A stretch of DNA of 27,369 nt from Neelides folsomi (lineage: Eukaryota; Arthropoda; Collembola; Neelipleona; Neelidae), in the NCBI GenBank assembly GCA_034687125.1, contig JAQGBZ010000606.1, positions 1-27,369 of the forward strand, read 5' to 3'. Positions within the stretch are counted from its first letter, which is position 1; each line of letters starts with the position of its first letter. A program made the translations under genes and the position numbers. The notes under the pieces are model-generated. The model was not told the DNA's origin and searched no databases. It worked only from the letters and a program-made list of their open reading frames with translations. Below, in pieces: positions 1 through 11,051 of the stretch.

Positions 1-438
1 CTCTTACTTCACACGTTTTGGAGGTTATTGTATTTGCTGTACTACCCAAAGTGCTCTGCTCTTACTTCTGGCTCATGCACAATTTCTTATGCTAAGGATG
101 GATTAGGCATTTATTAGGCAATGACTAAGGAATTTCTGAGTTAGGTTGCCAAAGAAGGAGCTGTGTGCATTGTGTACATAAAAATAATGAATAGGTAATG
201 AAATAAAAATAATGAAACTATAAATAATATTTATAGTTCATATTTATATTTACCCAGTGGATAATTAAAATAATTAAAATGATAATAACAATTACTGATG
301 GCATATATGATTAGAATAAATTCCAATACTATGGATCGAATAAAGGTTCAATTACGATTTTTGCATTTGTGATAATTTTTATTTTCTAAAAATCTTAAAT
401 TTTGTTAGATTTTGTAAAAACAACTTTTATGAATTTCA
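1..438. other. Intergenic, nothing recognised
   Basis: No convincing coding exon. The first 170 bases are slightly richer in GC than the rest and contain two copies of gctcttacttc-like sequence, but no open frame or splice pair supports an exon. Confidence 0.4.
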
Positions 439-444
439 TTTATT
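439..444 (-). terminator. Poly(A) signal of the ML-domain gene
   Basis: AATAAA on the minus strand, 9 bases past the stop codon at 453-455. Confidence 0.5.
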
Positions 445-452
445 TACTCAAA

Positions 453-1290
453 TCACAAATCACAAAATGGGCAGACTATGGCATTAATCATTCCACAAAT
501 GACTTTGTGGTCTTGGGCTTTGTCGACTATGATGAACTCGATATCCATATCCTAGAAATAAAACAATTTTAAATCATACAAATTAAATTTTTATAAGATG
601 CTCTCCAAATTAAAAATTTTTAGATAGAAAATTAATATTTTTAATAATATAACAGCTTACAGTAACCAGATTGGGAACTTGTAAGGAATAATCGAGTCTG
701 TACTTTTGATTTCCTTCAAGATCTTTTGCAGCTTCTTCATCGACAAATGTCAATTCCATATCTTTCCAATAAGCATTCAAAACGAGATGAACCAAATTGC
801 TTGATTGAGCTTAAAATATTTCTTTTTTTAAATTAACTTGTTATATATTTATTAGCTATTAGCTATTATATATAAATTATACCAGATGAGTAACTACAAT
901 TCCAATTAAATGAATTTATGATTCATGAGTTTATGATTAATGGTTTTGTATTTTGTTAAACCTGTTGTGAATTCAATTTGATAAATATAGTCGTATTGTG
1001 GTGCAAAGTAGCACGGAAATGAAAGACATTTGTAAATTGAAAAATAGTCAATTTTTCCATTAGATCCTAAAATAAAACGTCAAATATTTATTTTATTAAA
1101 TGCATATGTGTTACCATACAAATACATGGAATATAATCGTGATATTGAATAATTAATGCTAAGTTAAGATAGATAGATATTTAGATATGTAAATACCACA
1201 ATCAATGACAATGTCCGTTATGTCATTTGGAGTAACAGAACTTTTGGCAGCGACGAAAGAAACAAAGAGAAAAAGTAAAAGAAATTTCAT
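453..1290 (-). CDS. Secreted ML-domain (NPC2-like) lipid-binding protein
   Basis: Four exons on the minus strand: 1290-1197, 1066-962, 809-661, 551-453; 447 coding bases, 148 aa, the usual NPC2 length. All introns are GT-AG and the frame closes at each junction. Residues 1-15 are a signal peptide (MKFLLLFLFVSFVAA). The mature part shows the family pattern: IDCGSNGK with C31, then KCLSFPC (C45, C50), a middle beta-strand region, and HKVICGMINAIV (C135) near the end. Family members bind sterols, fatty acids or other lipids in a secreted beta-sandwich; arthropods use them in lipid transport, chemosensation and immune recognition. The two central cysteines that normally form the CPL loop disulphide are absent (the region reads AKDLEGNQKYRL), and two extra cysteines (C143, C146) lie near the C-terminus. 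The ligand cannot be inferred. Confidence 0.88.
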
Positions 1291-1339
1291 TTTAAAAATC
1301 AGAAAAGTCAACAAATCAAAAAATATTCTTTCTTAAATA

Positions 1340-1376
1340 CTGAATTTGGCTTAATAATTTCATCCTTTTATCTTTA
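1340..1376 (-). promoter_or_regulatory. TATA box and initiator of the ML-domain gene
   Basis: Reading the minus strand, GATAAAAGG (1372-1364) is followed by TTCAGTA with A+1 at about 1341. The TATA start lies about 29 bases upstream of the initiator A, the classical arthropod spacing, and the start codon lies about 50 bases further down. Confidence 0.6.
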
Positions 1377-2150
1377 TTGTTTTAAAATTTGACATGGATT
1401 TTTATTATCTTACATTCAGTCAGTATGGTTATACTACATATTTACAGTATATGCCTATTTGCCTATTAATGCCTACCAAACATGAATAGTTAGGTAAGAT
1501 ATATTTGGAAATATTTGTGCATGGTATACTGGTATAACAATCAAGTATTCTATAACTTGTTCTGATAAATATTTTTATCCCCTTTCCAAATGATTATAAT
1601 TTTAAAATGATTTACAATAATGGATTATAATTCTTGCAAAAATTGGAATTTCCATTTATCCTCTTGGGATCATTCGATCTATTTAAACTTAACATACTTT
1701 ATAAATTAGGATAAAAAATTATTTACGATCAGGATTAAGATCGTCACTTTATGTGACTTTATGAGGTTGTCACAATATTACGATTAAGCGTATACTTATA
1801 CATATGATTTACCTTAGAAGTTAGAACCAACAAGTTACCATACACACTATATCTTACAATATATTACTTGTACTTTACATACATAAACATCCTAAATCCT
1901 AATACAAATAGAAAGTTTTACACAAAGATAAAGATATTTAGATACTAACATTAAATGAACAATTTTAAATTATTTTATTTTTAATGCTCTATTAGGTAGT
2001 ATATTTCTTACAGTTACTTAGTCAGTTAAGCTTACTTTTAGATACGAGTAGCAAAGATACTATGGTATGTTATAGTTGAGACTAAAGTATGCCTATTAAG
2101 TTTTAGAAATAAATCAAATTCGAGTATACGTGGTATATAAATGTATTGAT
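1377..2150. other. Intergenic, AT-rich
   Basis: No ORF, RNA gene or clear repeat was found between the ML-gene promoter and the 3' end of the next zinc-finger gene. It is AT-rich with short direct repeats such as gcctatt. Confidence 0.4.
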
Positions 2151-4871
2151 TTAAAAATATTTTTTTAAATTTTTATTTCTTAATTTTTCATTCTTTTCAT
2201 GATTAAGATTATAAAATCTGAATATGCCTTCCCGTGAAAAAGTTTTCTCACATTTGTCCCAAACAAGCGGTCGTTCTCCTCTGTGCATCCTCATGTGAAA
2301 TTTCAAATTGTGATTTTGAGTATAACTCATTGGACACATTTATATTTCCTTGGGTCGTCACTTTGAGTTCGACTGTGAGTGATAAGGCTCATCAAACGTT
2401 TGAATGTTTTTTTGCATATTTTGCATTTGAAATTCCTTTCGTTGCTATTGACACCAAGATGTTTTTCTAGCATTAATTTGTTTATTGTTCCTTTTCCACA
2501 AATTTGGCATTTAAATGGAAATTGAAAACTTTCCTTGTGCTCTTTTGCCATATGACAATTTTTAAGGTGTTTAGATACAAACGCCGATTCACAAATATGG
2601 CATTTATATTGACCAGCATGGATTTTTAAATGGTTGGATAAAAAGCTTGGGTGTTGAAAAGTTTCATCGCATTTATCACATTTGAATTGTCCTCTTTTAT
2701 TATGAACACGAGAAAGCTTTAAATGATTTCTTAACGCATGCCGTGTTTGAAATTTTTTTAAACATAAATGACATTTAAATGATAATTCTTTCGTATGAGT
2801 CCTCATGTGATCGTACAATTTGCACTCGACTTTAAATCTTTGAAGAAAAAGAAACATTCAAAATGTCTTTCAAATTTTGCTAAATGCGAAAGATCGTGAT
2901 TTCTCAAAGAGCCTCTTTTCCCAAAAGGTCTTCCGCAAATTTCGCATTCGAATTTCTTTTCATTTTGATCTTTATCAAATTCTAGGGAACTTGATCTTTC
3001 GCTAGGTTTAGCCTTTAGTTTGACAAAACTCTGATTTGCATGGAATTTTTTCTCATGATTTCTTAAACTTAAATAGGTATTCTATAAATCTCTTTGGACA
3101 AGTTGGACAAGAATACCATCGCTCCTTAATATGTTTCCTAATATGTTTCTCCGTATTGAATCCCTGAATTATTTCATTGCACAAGGACAAGTAAAAAGTC
3201 CAGGTTCGACATATAAATGCATCGCAATAGTTTTATAATATTTACTATGAAAATCACAAACGAGACATTTGTAGTAAACAATCCCCAAACATTCCAATTT
3301 TTCTGGAGTTAAATGTGCAGCAATGTGGGATTTTAGTGATGAAGTATTTGTAAATGATTTCATACAAAATTGGTAGTTTATATTTGTCCTTAATTTTCGA
3401 TCTTTTATGTGAATTGTCTCATGGGCTAGCAAATTAAAAAAAGAGTGAAAATTCTTATTACAGCTCCAACAAAAATAGGGTTTTTCTTTTGCGTGAAATC
3501 TTATATGGATTTCAATATCTTCGTCGCTTGTTACAAATGTATCACACATTGGACATTTAAAGTCTTTAGATGTCAAAGAGAGAGAGACTTCAACATTCTC
3601 ACTAAAAATAAAATAATTAAAATAAATAATAAGATTAATATCAAGCAAGAATCAATTTTTAAATATGGCAGAATTAATAACTTATTAGTATTAATAATAG
3701 ATAATAGAAATTTAATACATACCAAGTAGCGAATAAAAAGTAGTGAATAAAATTGTTTAAATTAAATATAAAATCAAAAAAAGACGTACTCAATTTCTTT
3801 TGTCATGACTTCATTATTCAGATTTGAAAATTCATTAAAATTCTCTTCATCATCGGGGTGGAATAGTAAATGAGAATATTTGCAATCGATTTCTTCCTGT
3901 CGAGGATACTCATTATTGCACGTTGTTGGAAAATCATGTTCATCATCAATTTCCTTTTGTACTATTAATAGTACAATTGGTATTTGTAATTGGTTGTTTT
4001 GGTTGTTTTGTGATGGAACGTTCAAATTCATCTCTTCGGTTTGCCCATCCTCATTTTCATTATTCGCTGTAGCAGGCAAAGAACACTTCGTATACATTTC
4101 ATTTTGAATACGATCACTTTCCCTGTTTAAACTAAATTAAAACCAATTAAATTAAAAACTAAGGATAAGGATAAGATATAATAACATAGATATGAATATT
4201 AACGATTGAAATCAAGAAAAATTGAAATAAGTATCAGCATAAATACATAATAAATTACCAAATATCTTGTTGAAAACATCGATTTTAATTTTTTCAACTT
4301 CTTGATGTAACTTTATATTTGAATCGTGATCTTGGATTGGATTAATATTTTCAACAATACCACTTGAACTTGAAATCGTGGAAGGCCGACTTGATATGAT
4401 TTTTGTCATATCTAAAACATCAATTTCTTCATCCTTAAAAATTTCTAGAAAAATTAAGTTAAAATCAATTATAATAATAAATTTGATTATTAGGAATCAG
4501 GAATCAAAATATAAACATGTGAAATATTCTTAGATTATTAAGAAAAACTTACCTTTACATATTTTATTTTTGCTTTGATTGTGCAATCTTTTCTGGAACA
4601 GGTAAATTATTAATTATAGATCGAACAAAATTATATTGTATTTCCCCTTTCATTGAATTAATTTTTTCTTCTAAATATTTCAATAGTTTGAGGTGTTTGA
4701 CAACATCATTTATTTTATAAAGCAATCCTCACAAATTAAAATTCTGACTATGGCCTTTTTAATGAAATATTCAGATAAAGAAAATATTTTCATTAATACT
4801 TCTCTATTTAACACTTCTTTCATTTCAACAACTATAATTTGACATTCACTTTTGCACACTAAGCAATCCAT
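2151..4871 (-). pseudogene. Decayed ZAD-like/C2H2 zinc-finger gene, copy 1
   Basis: Minus strand. Exon 1 (4871-4553) begins MDCLVC and continues to ICEDC, the C-x2-C...C-x2-C spacing of a ZAD-like domain. Exon 2 (4444-4259) is an acidic/Ser-rich linker, a further acidic linker lies around 4110-3780, and a long final exon (about 3605-2151) holds about a dozen C2H2 fingers. The frame breaks just after CEDCFIK (about 4702), is restored before KICK near 4565, and breaks again near 3182, 3075, 2845 and 2335. One finger reads YQFC where CQFC is expected. The exon 2/3 junction does not keep frame. C2H2 arrays normally bind DNA and ZADs dimerise in the nucleus. The gene is paralogous to the locus at 18196-20321: both share the segment CW-x-C...HE-T-H...LE-LGI. 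Indel errors in the assembly are an alternative, but adjacent genes show none. Confidence 0.75.
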
Positions 4872-6480
4872 TTTTTAAATTAATTTTAATAATTTTAATA
4901 AAGTCTCACTAAAGAAAACTTAAAATTTGAATGAATAGGCTTATTATTCTTTAACAGTATTCATGAAAATCGAAGTAAAATGAAATGAAAATGAATGACT
5001 TTTAGATTTAAACGTTTTATGTTTTATTCTCTATATTTAATTGGCGTCCAATTTGAAAGTTTCGCGGAAATAGGTACAAGGTTTAATTATGTATAAAAAT
5101 TGTATCAAACAAACAGAGTTTAGTTATATGTATACACACACAGTTTGAATAATAATATGTCAAAATTTCAAATACCATATGTATGTAATTAATTTTGAAT
5201 TACAAATCAGGTTTGTTCCACGTTTATTACCATTAAAACTTAAAAGCTCATTAAGTATAGTATGGAAGATTGTAAGTTGGGAAATTCACTTCCTGTCCCT
5301 GAAACGCTTCCCATTCCCACGCACATATCCATACTTAAAAGTTAAAAGTTTCATATTTTGCTAATAACACAGAGTTCAATGTTCCACTTATTTCAATATT
5401 ATCATCCTTTAAGTAACAATGGCAATAAATTACTAATAATATTTAGAGAATTGACCATCTCTATGATCTATGTCTATTTATGATTAACAAAATAAGAAAC
5501 TTGTTTAAATGTGAAACGTTGCAGGGATTAACGTGCCGAGAGAATTTATTTATTACAAAATTACAATCATGTAGTAAAATGAATTATTGCTTAAACTAGG
5601 TAGATTAAATTATCGAATAAACTAGATTTCAGACTTTGCAGATTTAAAATTTAAAATATTAAAATATGTTAAGCTTATGCTAATACACTAATTAATACAC
5701 TAATACCAATACCTAACAAACTTTGGACCACCGATTTTTTTAAACCTGAGAATTTGTAATGTCTCTTTATGTAAAGTTGAAGTATTAAATTATATTTTTG
5801 ACAAAGTAGATTTGATGAATTAAATATTTATTCTAAGCTTAAGAGGAAAACTTGACTTGGCAAGTATAACTTGTTCCCTATCTTAATTGTAAAAAATATA
5901 ATCTTCATTAGCTATACAAACTTGTTTACGGCCATCTTGTTGGAATGTGCATAGATTAACGTAAAAATTAACCATTCATACTAAATGGTATTATTCCTAT
6001 ATGGTATATGTAATTTAATTGTATTATCAACATATTCAAGATCAATCCAATCAGGGAAACCAAATACCCATATGTATCGTATCTTATAAAAAAAGTCTCA
6101 TTACTGATAAATGTCACTACAAAAGACTCTTATATAAATAATGTAGCAGCTTACTTATTGGATTAAATTATTTTATACAAAGCGATTTCATAGATTTTGC
6201 CAAATTAATTAACATAATATTAGCATTTTAATATATCCAATTGTGAATTTCCAGGAATCTCAGAATCACTTGAAAAATTAACTTCCGGTTTACATTTTTC
6301 ATTCATTCATCATACAAATTGTGTTTACATTGTATGTAGATTAACAATAATTAGATTGTAGCTTGTAGCTTTAAATGTAATATCGAAGTTAGTCGTAGTT
6401 TCGCGTAATGTAAAAAAGATATTCAAAAGCAACAAACCAAAGTAATTGTTATTAAAAATTTTGTGCTAAAGTTTTACAAG
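4872..6480. other. 1.6-kb intergenic region
   Basis: It separates divergent genes: the zinc-finger gene on minus and the Cys-rich gene on plus. A 61-codon open frame at 5179-5364 has no family resemblance or splice support. No TIR pair or RNA gene was seen. Confidence 0.4.
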
Positions 6481-7382
6481 ATGTATATTTTTAATCAATT
6501 ATTTATAGTTTTATTCTTAATAATTATTCAAATTCTTCGGATAAATTCTATTTCTAAATTAATAAATCGAGAATCAAGGTAAGATATATTTAAGCTAAAT
6601 AATTAATTGCGTATTTTATTATCTATACCTAATATAAAAATCAATAAAATGAATATTCATATATATTGTATTAATGAGTTTTTATAGGATACTATTTACT
6701 TCGAACTTATCAAGTTATCAATTTCCTTGTGGAAGGAATATGAAATACAATAAAACAACATTTTCCTGTGAATGTGATAAATTTATTATGCAAGTTCCAA
6801 TGGTTTATAATTCTAAAAAAGACCAATGTTTCTTTATCAACGAAAGGGTAATATTTTAAATGGGAATATTTTAATTTTAATATATTAAAATAATGGGAAA
6901 CCTTAAATGGGAATTAATCTCTTTCCAAATCGTTAAAAAAGACCTTAAAATAAAATACTTAGAAATTCTGGATATCCAATTAATGAACTTTTATTGTTTA
7001 GGCATATTGCAAACCTGGAGAATGGCTACAGTTATCAAAAACCAATCAAAGTTTCGGCATTTGTGAATATAACAAATGCTTAAATTACTTAAAAATTCTT
7101 CTTCTCCAAAAGAAGAAATTTAGTCGGATTGTGATTTGGGAAAATTATTGTTATCAACTTGGATCTGAATGTCAATTTCCAAATTCAACCAATGGAATTA
7201 TTCAATTCGACATTGATTCAGAACCAAAGTGCATGAAACAATATGACTTTAAAAATCATGGTAATTTTCCCCACAGAATTTTGTGTTCTCCCGGACTTAA
7301 GAGAAATCATCGTGATGAGTGTGAACCAGATTATCCTATAACAGAATCAGAAATGGAAAATTTATTGGACAATGATTATTGA
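6481..7382 (+). CDS. Secreted Cys-rich protein, probably DUF4789 family
   Basis: Three exons, 6481-6578, 6688-6847 and 7002-7382; 639 coding bases, 212 aa. The junction phases agree (codon split AG|G, then phase 0). The N-terminus has a long hydrophobic stretch (FNQLFIVLFLIIIQILRI) acting as a signal peptide or anchor. The rest is Cys-rich: FPCGRNMKYN, CECDKF, KKDQCFF, then AYCKPGEWLQL and GICEYNKC, and a C-terminal part with CYQLGSEC and ILCSPGLKRN. The block 'x-C-[FY]...C-x-x-GEWL...C' resembles the arthropod DUF4789 family, whose function is unknown. The C-terminus is acidic (ESEMENLLDNDY). The family call is moderate; the exon model is firm. Confidence 0.75.
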
Positions 7383-7412
7383 AATAATTTGTAAATTCTA
7401 CAAGTTATTTGA

Positions 7413-7418
7413 AATAAA
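7413..7418 (+). terminator. Poly(A) signal of the DUF4789-like gene
   Basis: AATAAA 30 bases after the stop codon. Confidence 0.5.
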
Positions 7419-7908
7419 CTTTAGAAATTCTTTTGGTTTAAAATTGTTGATTTTCAATTGCATTTTTATTTAATTACTATATTCTTTGTAAATTTTAAAT
7501 TATCATTCATAACATAATTAAAATAATTATGAATACATAGTAAATGTATATTAGAGTAAAGTTAAACTACTAATATAATTGAATAAAAATAAATTTATCA
7601 TAAATAGGTAAATTTAAAATAATATTCATACCAAAATATCCCAAGAATTTATTGTAGGATTATTTTATAAATATGAGTTAACCCATCGACCCATCGACCC
7701 TCAAGCCCTCGAATAAACCTTTTCTATGGAATTTCGCATACCTTTAATTTCCAATAGTTATTTGAATCTAAAGGTAAATGTAACTACAGTTATTTGTTCG
7801 GAGGAATTTCCTGATATTTATATTTATTATGTTGGCCAGAAATTTACATTATATTGCATTTTAAATTATAAGTTATATTACCTATTAAAATAAAATTAAG
7901 ATATAATT
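7419..7908. other. Intergenic, AT-rich
   Basis: No gene seen. A short direct repeat (acccatcg twice, near 7680-7700) is the only notable structure. Confidence 0.35.
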
Positions 7909-8817
7909 ATGAATTCAGATAAAAATAAACAAATATTTAATTGTATTTTGTGTAATAAAGTGTTTTTAAGAAAGGATCATTTAATATCTCATGTGAGTAT
8001 TCACACTCGAGAAAAGTATTTTAAATGCTTATTTTGATAAAGCATTTTTCTTAAATACACAATATAATTCACACACAAAAGAAGTCTTATAAATGTGAAT
8101 TGTGTTTCTTATCACTTGGTAGTCTCACTAGTTTAAATAATCATTTATTGGCTCACAGTGGAAATAAATTATTTAAATGTTTACATTGTTTAAAATCGTT
8201 TTCACTCAGTCCTTATTTACAAATGCACATGAGAATTCACATCGGAGTTAAACCCTACAAGTGCTTATTTTGCGACAAAACTTTTGTTCAAAAAATCGCA
8301 TTACCAAATCACACGAGGGTTCACACAAGAGGAAAATCGTTCAAGTGTTGCATTTGTAAAAGATCATTCTCTCAAGATGGAAGATTGCAAATTCATTTGA
8401 CGGTTCACACGAAAGAAAAACCATACAAATATTTAATGTGTGAAACTTCATTTTCTGAAAAGGGAAGTTTGTATATTCACACAAGAGTTCACACCTGTGA
8501 AAAACCTTATCGGTGTACTTTTTGTAACAAACCCTTTTCCCAGAAGGGAAATCAAGAAAAGCATGTAAGAAATTAAATTATACAAATGTAAACTGTGTGG
8601 TAAATCTTGTTCGGAATATGGAAGTTTAAATTCACATTATAATACACATACAGAAGAAAAACCATCCAAATGTTGCTTATGTGGTAAACACGTAAAAGAT
8701 CGATCATTTAATCATATTCGAGGTCATATTAAAGAAAAACCCTTCCAATGTAAAATTTGCAAAAAGTCATTATCAACATGTCAATCATTAATTTTACACA
8801 TTGATAGCATTCATTAA
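7909..8817 (+). pseudogene. Intronless, frameshifted C2H2 zinc-finger gene
   Basis: A single uninterrupted stretch of about ten C2H2 fingers with TGEKP-type linkers (HTREKYFKC, HIGVKPYKC, HTKEKPYKY, HTCEKPYRC, HIKEKPFQC). The first ATG at 7909 gives a good finger (CILCNKVF...H...H), then a stop occurs at CLF|TGA near 8035 where one base is missing before DKAF. A second shift falls near 8085. The intact middle runs 8100-8576 and ends in a TAA; reading in a shifted frame restores two more fingers and a degenerate one up to the TAA at 8815-8817. One finger lacks its first Cys (YKYLMC). No ZAD is present. It is probably a decayed DNA-binding protein, different from the two ZAD-type copies. Confidence 0.75.
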
Positions 8818-9448
8818 TTAATGATGGTTACACATACCAATTACCAATACATCAATACACAATGACATGTATATTTATTTGGATGTTTTGTTATACTAGT
8901 ACATTAGAACTAGGAATATATTATTATTATTAACTCGATATAGACATTTATAATTATCTGTAATATATTATTTCAATTGTATCATTTGATGTAGTTCATA
9001 TAAAATATGTAAGAATTAGTTGATAAATCACAATTAATAAAACATTATTGTAAAGAAATTCTTGGAAATAGGTTTCTTTCAAAACCACCCATGGTCATGA
9101 TCATTTAAATTTCAATGGATAAATTTATATCAATTGTTCGTTCTACATTAATTTTTGCAAACACAAGTGTGAATATTTATTATTTTATTATTATTATGAA
9201 AAATTTTATTAAAATGAATAAAGCCTGATTGTAAAAATACAAATGTTGTGTTTATCTTTAAATATGGTTTTCATTATTTTCGTTTGTATATTTAATTGTG
9301 TATAAACAAAAGAAACAAAAGAAACCATTTATAAAAAAGTTTAATTGCATTCATTTAAATGAAAATTTTGTTTTAATTTTGGTATTTAAGGGAGTAAATT
9401 TTCACAGTTCTCTACATTGGCTAATACTTAGATTGATAAAATCTAAAA
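8818..9448. other. Intergenic, upstream of the protease gene
   Basis: No coding signal. A TATTTAAG at 9383-9390 and ttcacagtt at 9401-9409 could be a core promoter for the protease, but the spacing (about 23) is short. Confidence 0.3.
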
Positions 9449-10819
9449 ATGGGGTCAATCATGTGTATTTTATTTTTTGCTCTTATGACCTCATCTGTTT
9501 ATTCTTTTGGGGATTTGTTAAGTGAATGGAAAAGTTTCAAGGTTAATAAATATTTTAATTTAATCTATAATTAATGATTTTAAAATGTAATTTTATCCAT
9601 TTTAGGTCAACTTCAACAAGCAATATTCCAGCCCAATGGAAGAACAACGACGGATGGGAATATTTGGAAGTGAATTAAAAAGGGTTTCAGCTTTCAATGC
9701 AGAAAAGCATTCATATTCCCAAGGAATCAATTTTTATAGCGATTATACAGACGCAGAATACAATTCCTTACTTATGGATTCCTCCACAATTAATCAGACA
9801 AAATCTCTCGGCTTTGAAATTTTCCAAGAAGATGTAAAATTCACCAAACAAGCTCCCGAATCAAAAAATTGGGTTGAAGAAGAAATGGTCTCTGAAGTTA
9901 AAATGCAAGGACAATGCGGTTCATGTTGGGCATTTGCAACTGTAAGAATTTAACGTTCAATTAAATTAATTAAAATAATTTAACTATATAATTTAATCAA
10001 ATTCAATTAGTTATATTTAATTATTAATTAATTATTTTATTAGGTGGCTACTATTGAAAGTTGTCAACTTATTGCTGGAAAAGTTCCAAGTATGGTTGAA
10101 CTCAGCGAGCAACATTTAGTCGACTGTCATAAGAAGAGTTGCCAAGGTGAAAACGTGAAAAGAACTTTCGGTTACATTCAAAGAAACGGTGGAATTACAA
10201 CGCGCAGCCAATATCCTTACACAAGTGGACGAACAAAAAAGGCTGGAACATGTAAAGAGAAAAAGAATGCTTTGTCTGGGAAGATCCGAGGGTTTCAACA
10301 AGTTCGGAGGGAAGATCAATTAGCAGAAACAATTGCTAATGTTGGACCAGTAAGAAATTAATTTCAAGATGTTTATATTACACATATTTTGTACATTATA
10401 GATAATTTTAAATAACATTTATTTTATTTTGTATTAATTAGGTTGCTGTGACTATGTGCTGGCTTGGAAGAAAAATGGGAAGTTACAGAGGCGGGGTTTT
10501 TTATGATCGAGAATGTGACAGTAGTAGTTGCAATAGCGGTTATCATGCGGTTTCAGCAGTTGGGTAAAAACCATTTATTAATTTCATTTACAATTTATTG
10601 AAAGTTAATATGGTTATTTATTACTATGTTTTAACATTTATCTGATGCTTTTAATCTTTTAATGATTTTCAAAGATATGGGAATGATCCCGATGGTGGAG
10701 ATTATTGGCTAATTAAAAATTCCCATGATAAATCATTCGGAGAAGAAGGATATTTAAGATTGAGAAGGGGAATCAATCATTGTAAAATCGATACTGAACT
10801 TATTTATCCAGTATTTTGA
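9449..10819 (+). CDS. Cathepsin L-like cysteine protease (C1A) with altered active-site cleft
   Basis: Five exons, 9449-9541, 9606-9941, 10044-10349, 10442-10563 and 10675-10819; 1002 coding bases, 333 aa, the normal cathepsin L length. It has a signal peptide (1-19), an I29-type prodomain (about 25-90), then the peptidase. The catalytic set is present: Gln134 and Cys138 in QGQCGSCWAFAT, His280 in SGYHAVSAVGYG, and Asn301 in WLIKNSHDKSFGEEGY. LSEQHLVDC is also conserved. Oddities: the Trp normally following Asn-Ser is His303, the second Trp of the NSWG-x-x-WG motif is Phe, and the usual GC-x-GG block after LVDC is SCQGEN, losing the glycines that line the S3 region. Such enzymes are secreted or lysosomal and digest proteins; activity could be reduced or specificity changed. 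The frame is intact, so it does not look like a pseudogene. Confidence 0.93.
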
Positions 10820-10854
10820 ATTTTTTATTATAAATATATCAAATTGTAATATTA

Positions 10855-10860
10855 AATAAA
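10855..10860 (+). terminator. Poly(A) signal of the protease gene
   Basis: AATAAA 36 bases after the stop. Only about 190 bases, containing a (TA)n run near 10931-10945, separate it from the end of the converging GPCR gene. Confidence 0.5.
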
Positions 10861-11051
10861 TTCATAATACTCAACATTTCACTTACACTTTAATTAACAT
10901 ATTATACATAATACATAATAACATATACTTTATATATATATATAAAGATTAGACGATTTAATTATTTTATTTAAGAAAGTCCAACAAATTTAAAATTAAC
11001 GTACATATTAAATTCAAGTAGTATAGTAGGTAATTACACTTTACAATTGTC

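Noticed and set aside
5179..5364. 61-codon open frame on plus
   Set aside because: No signal peptide, motif or splice sites; AT-rich chance frame.
9298..9525. 75-codon frame on plus overlapping the protease start
   Set aside because: It overlaps exon 1 of the protease in another frame; the protease frame has a signal peptide and joins in phase to exon 2.
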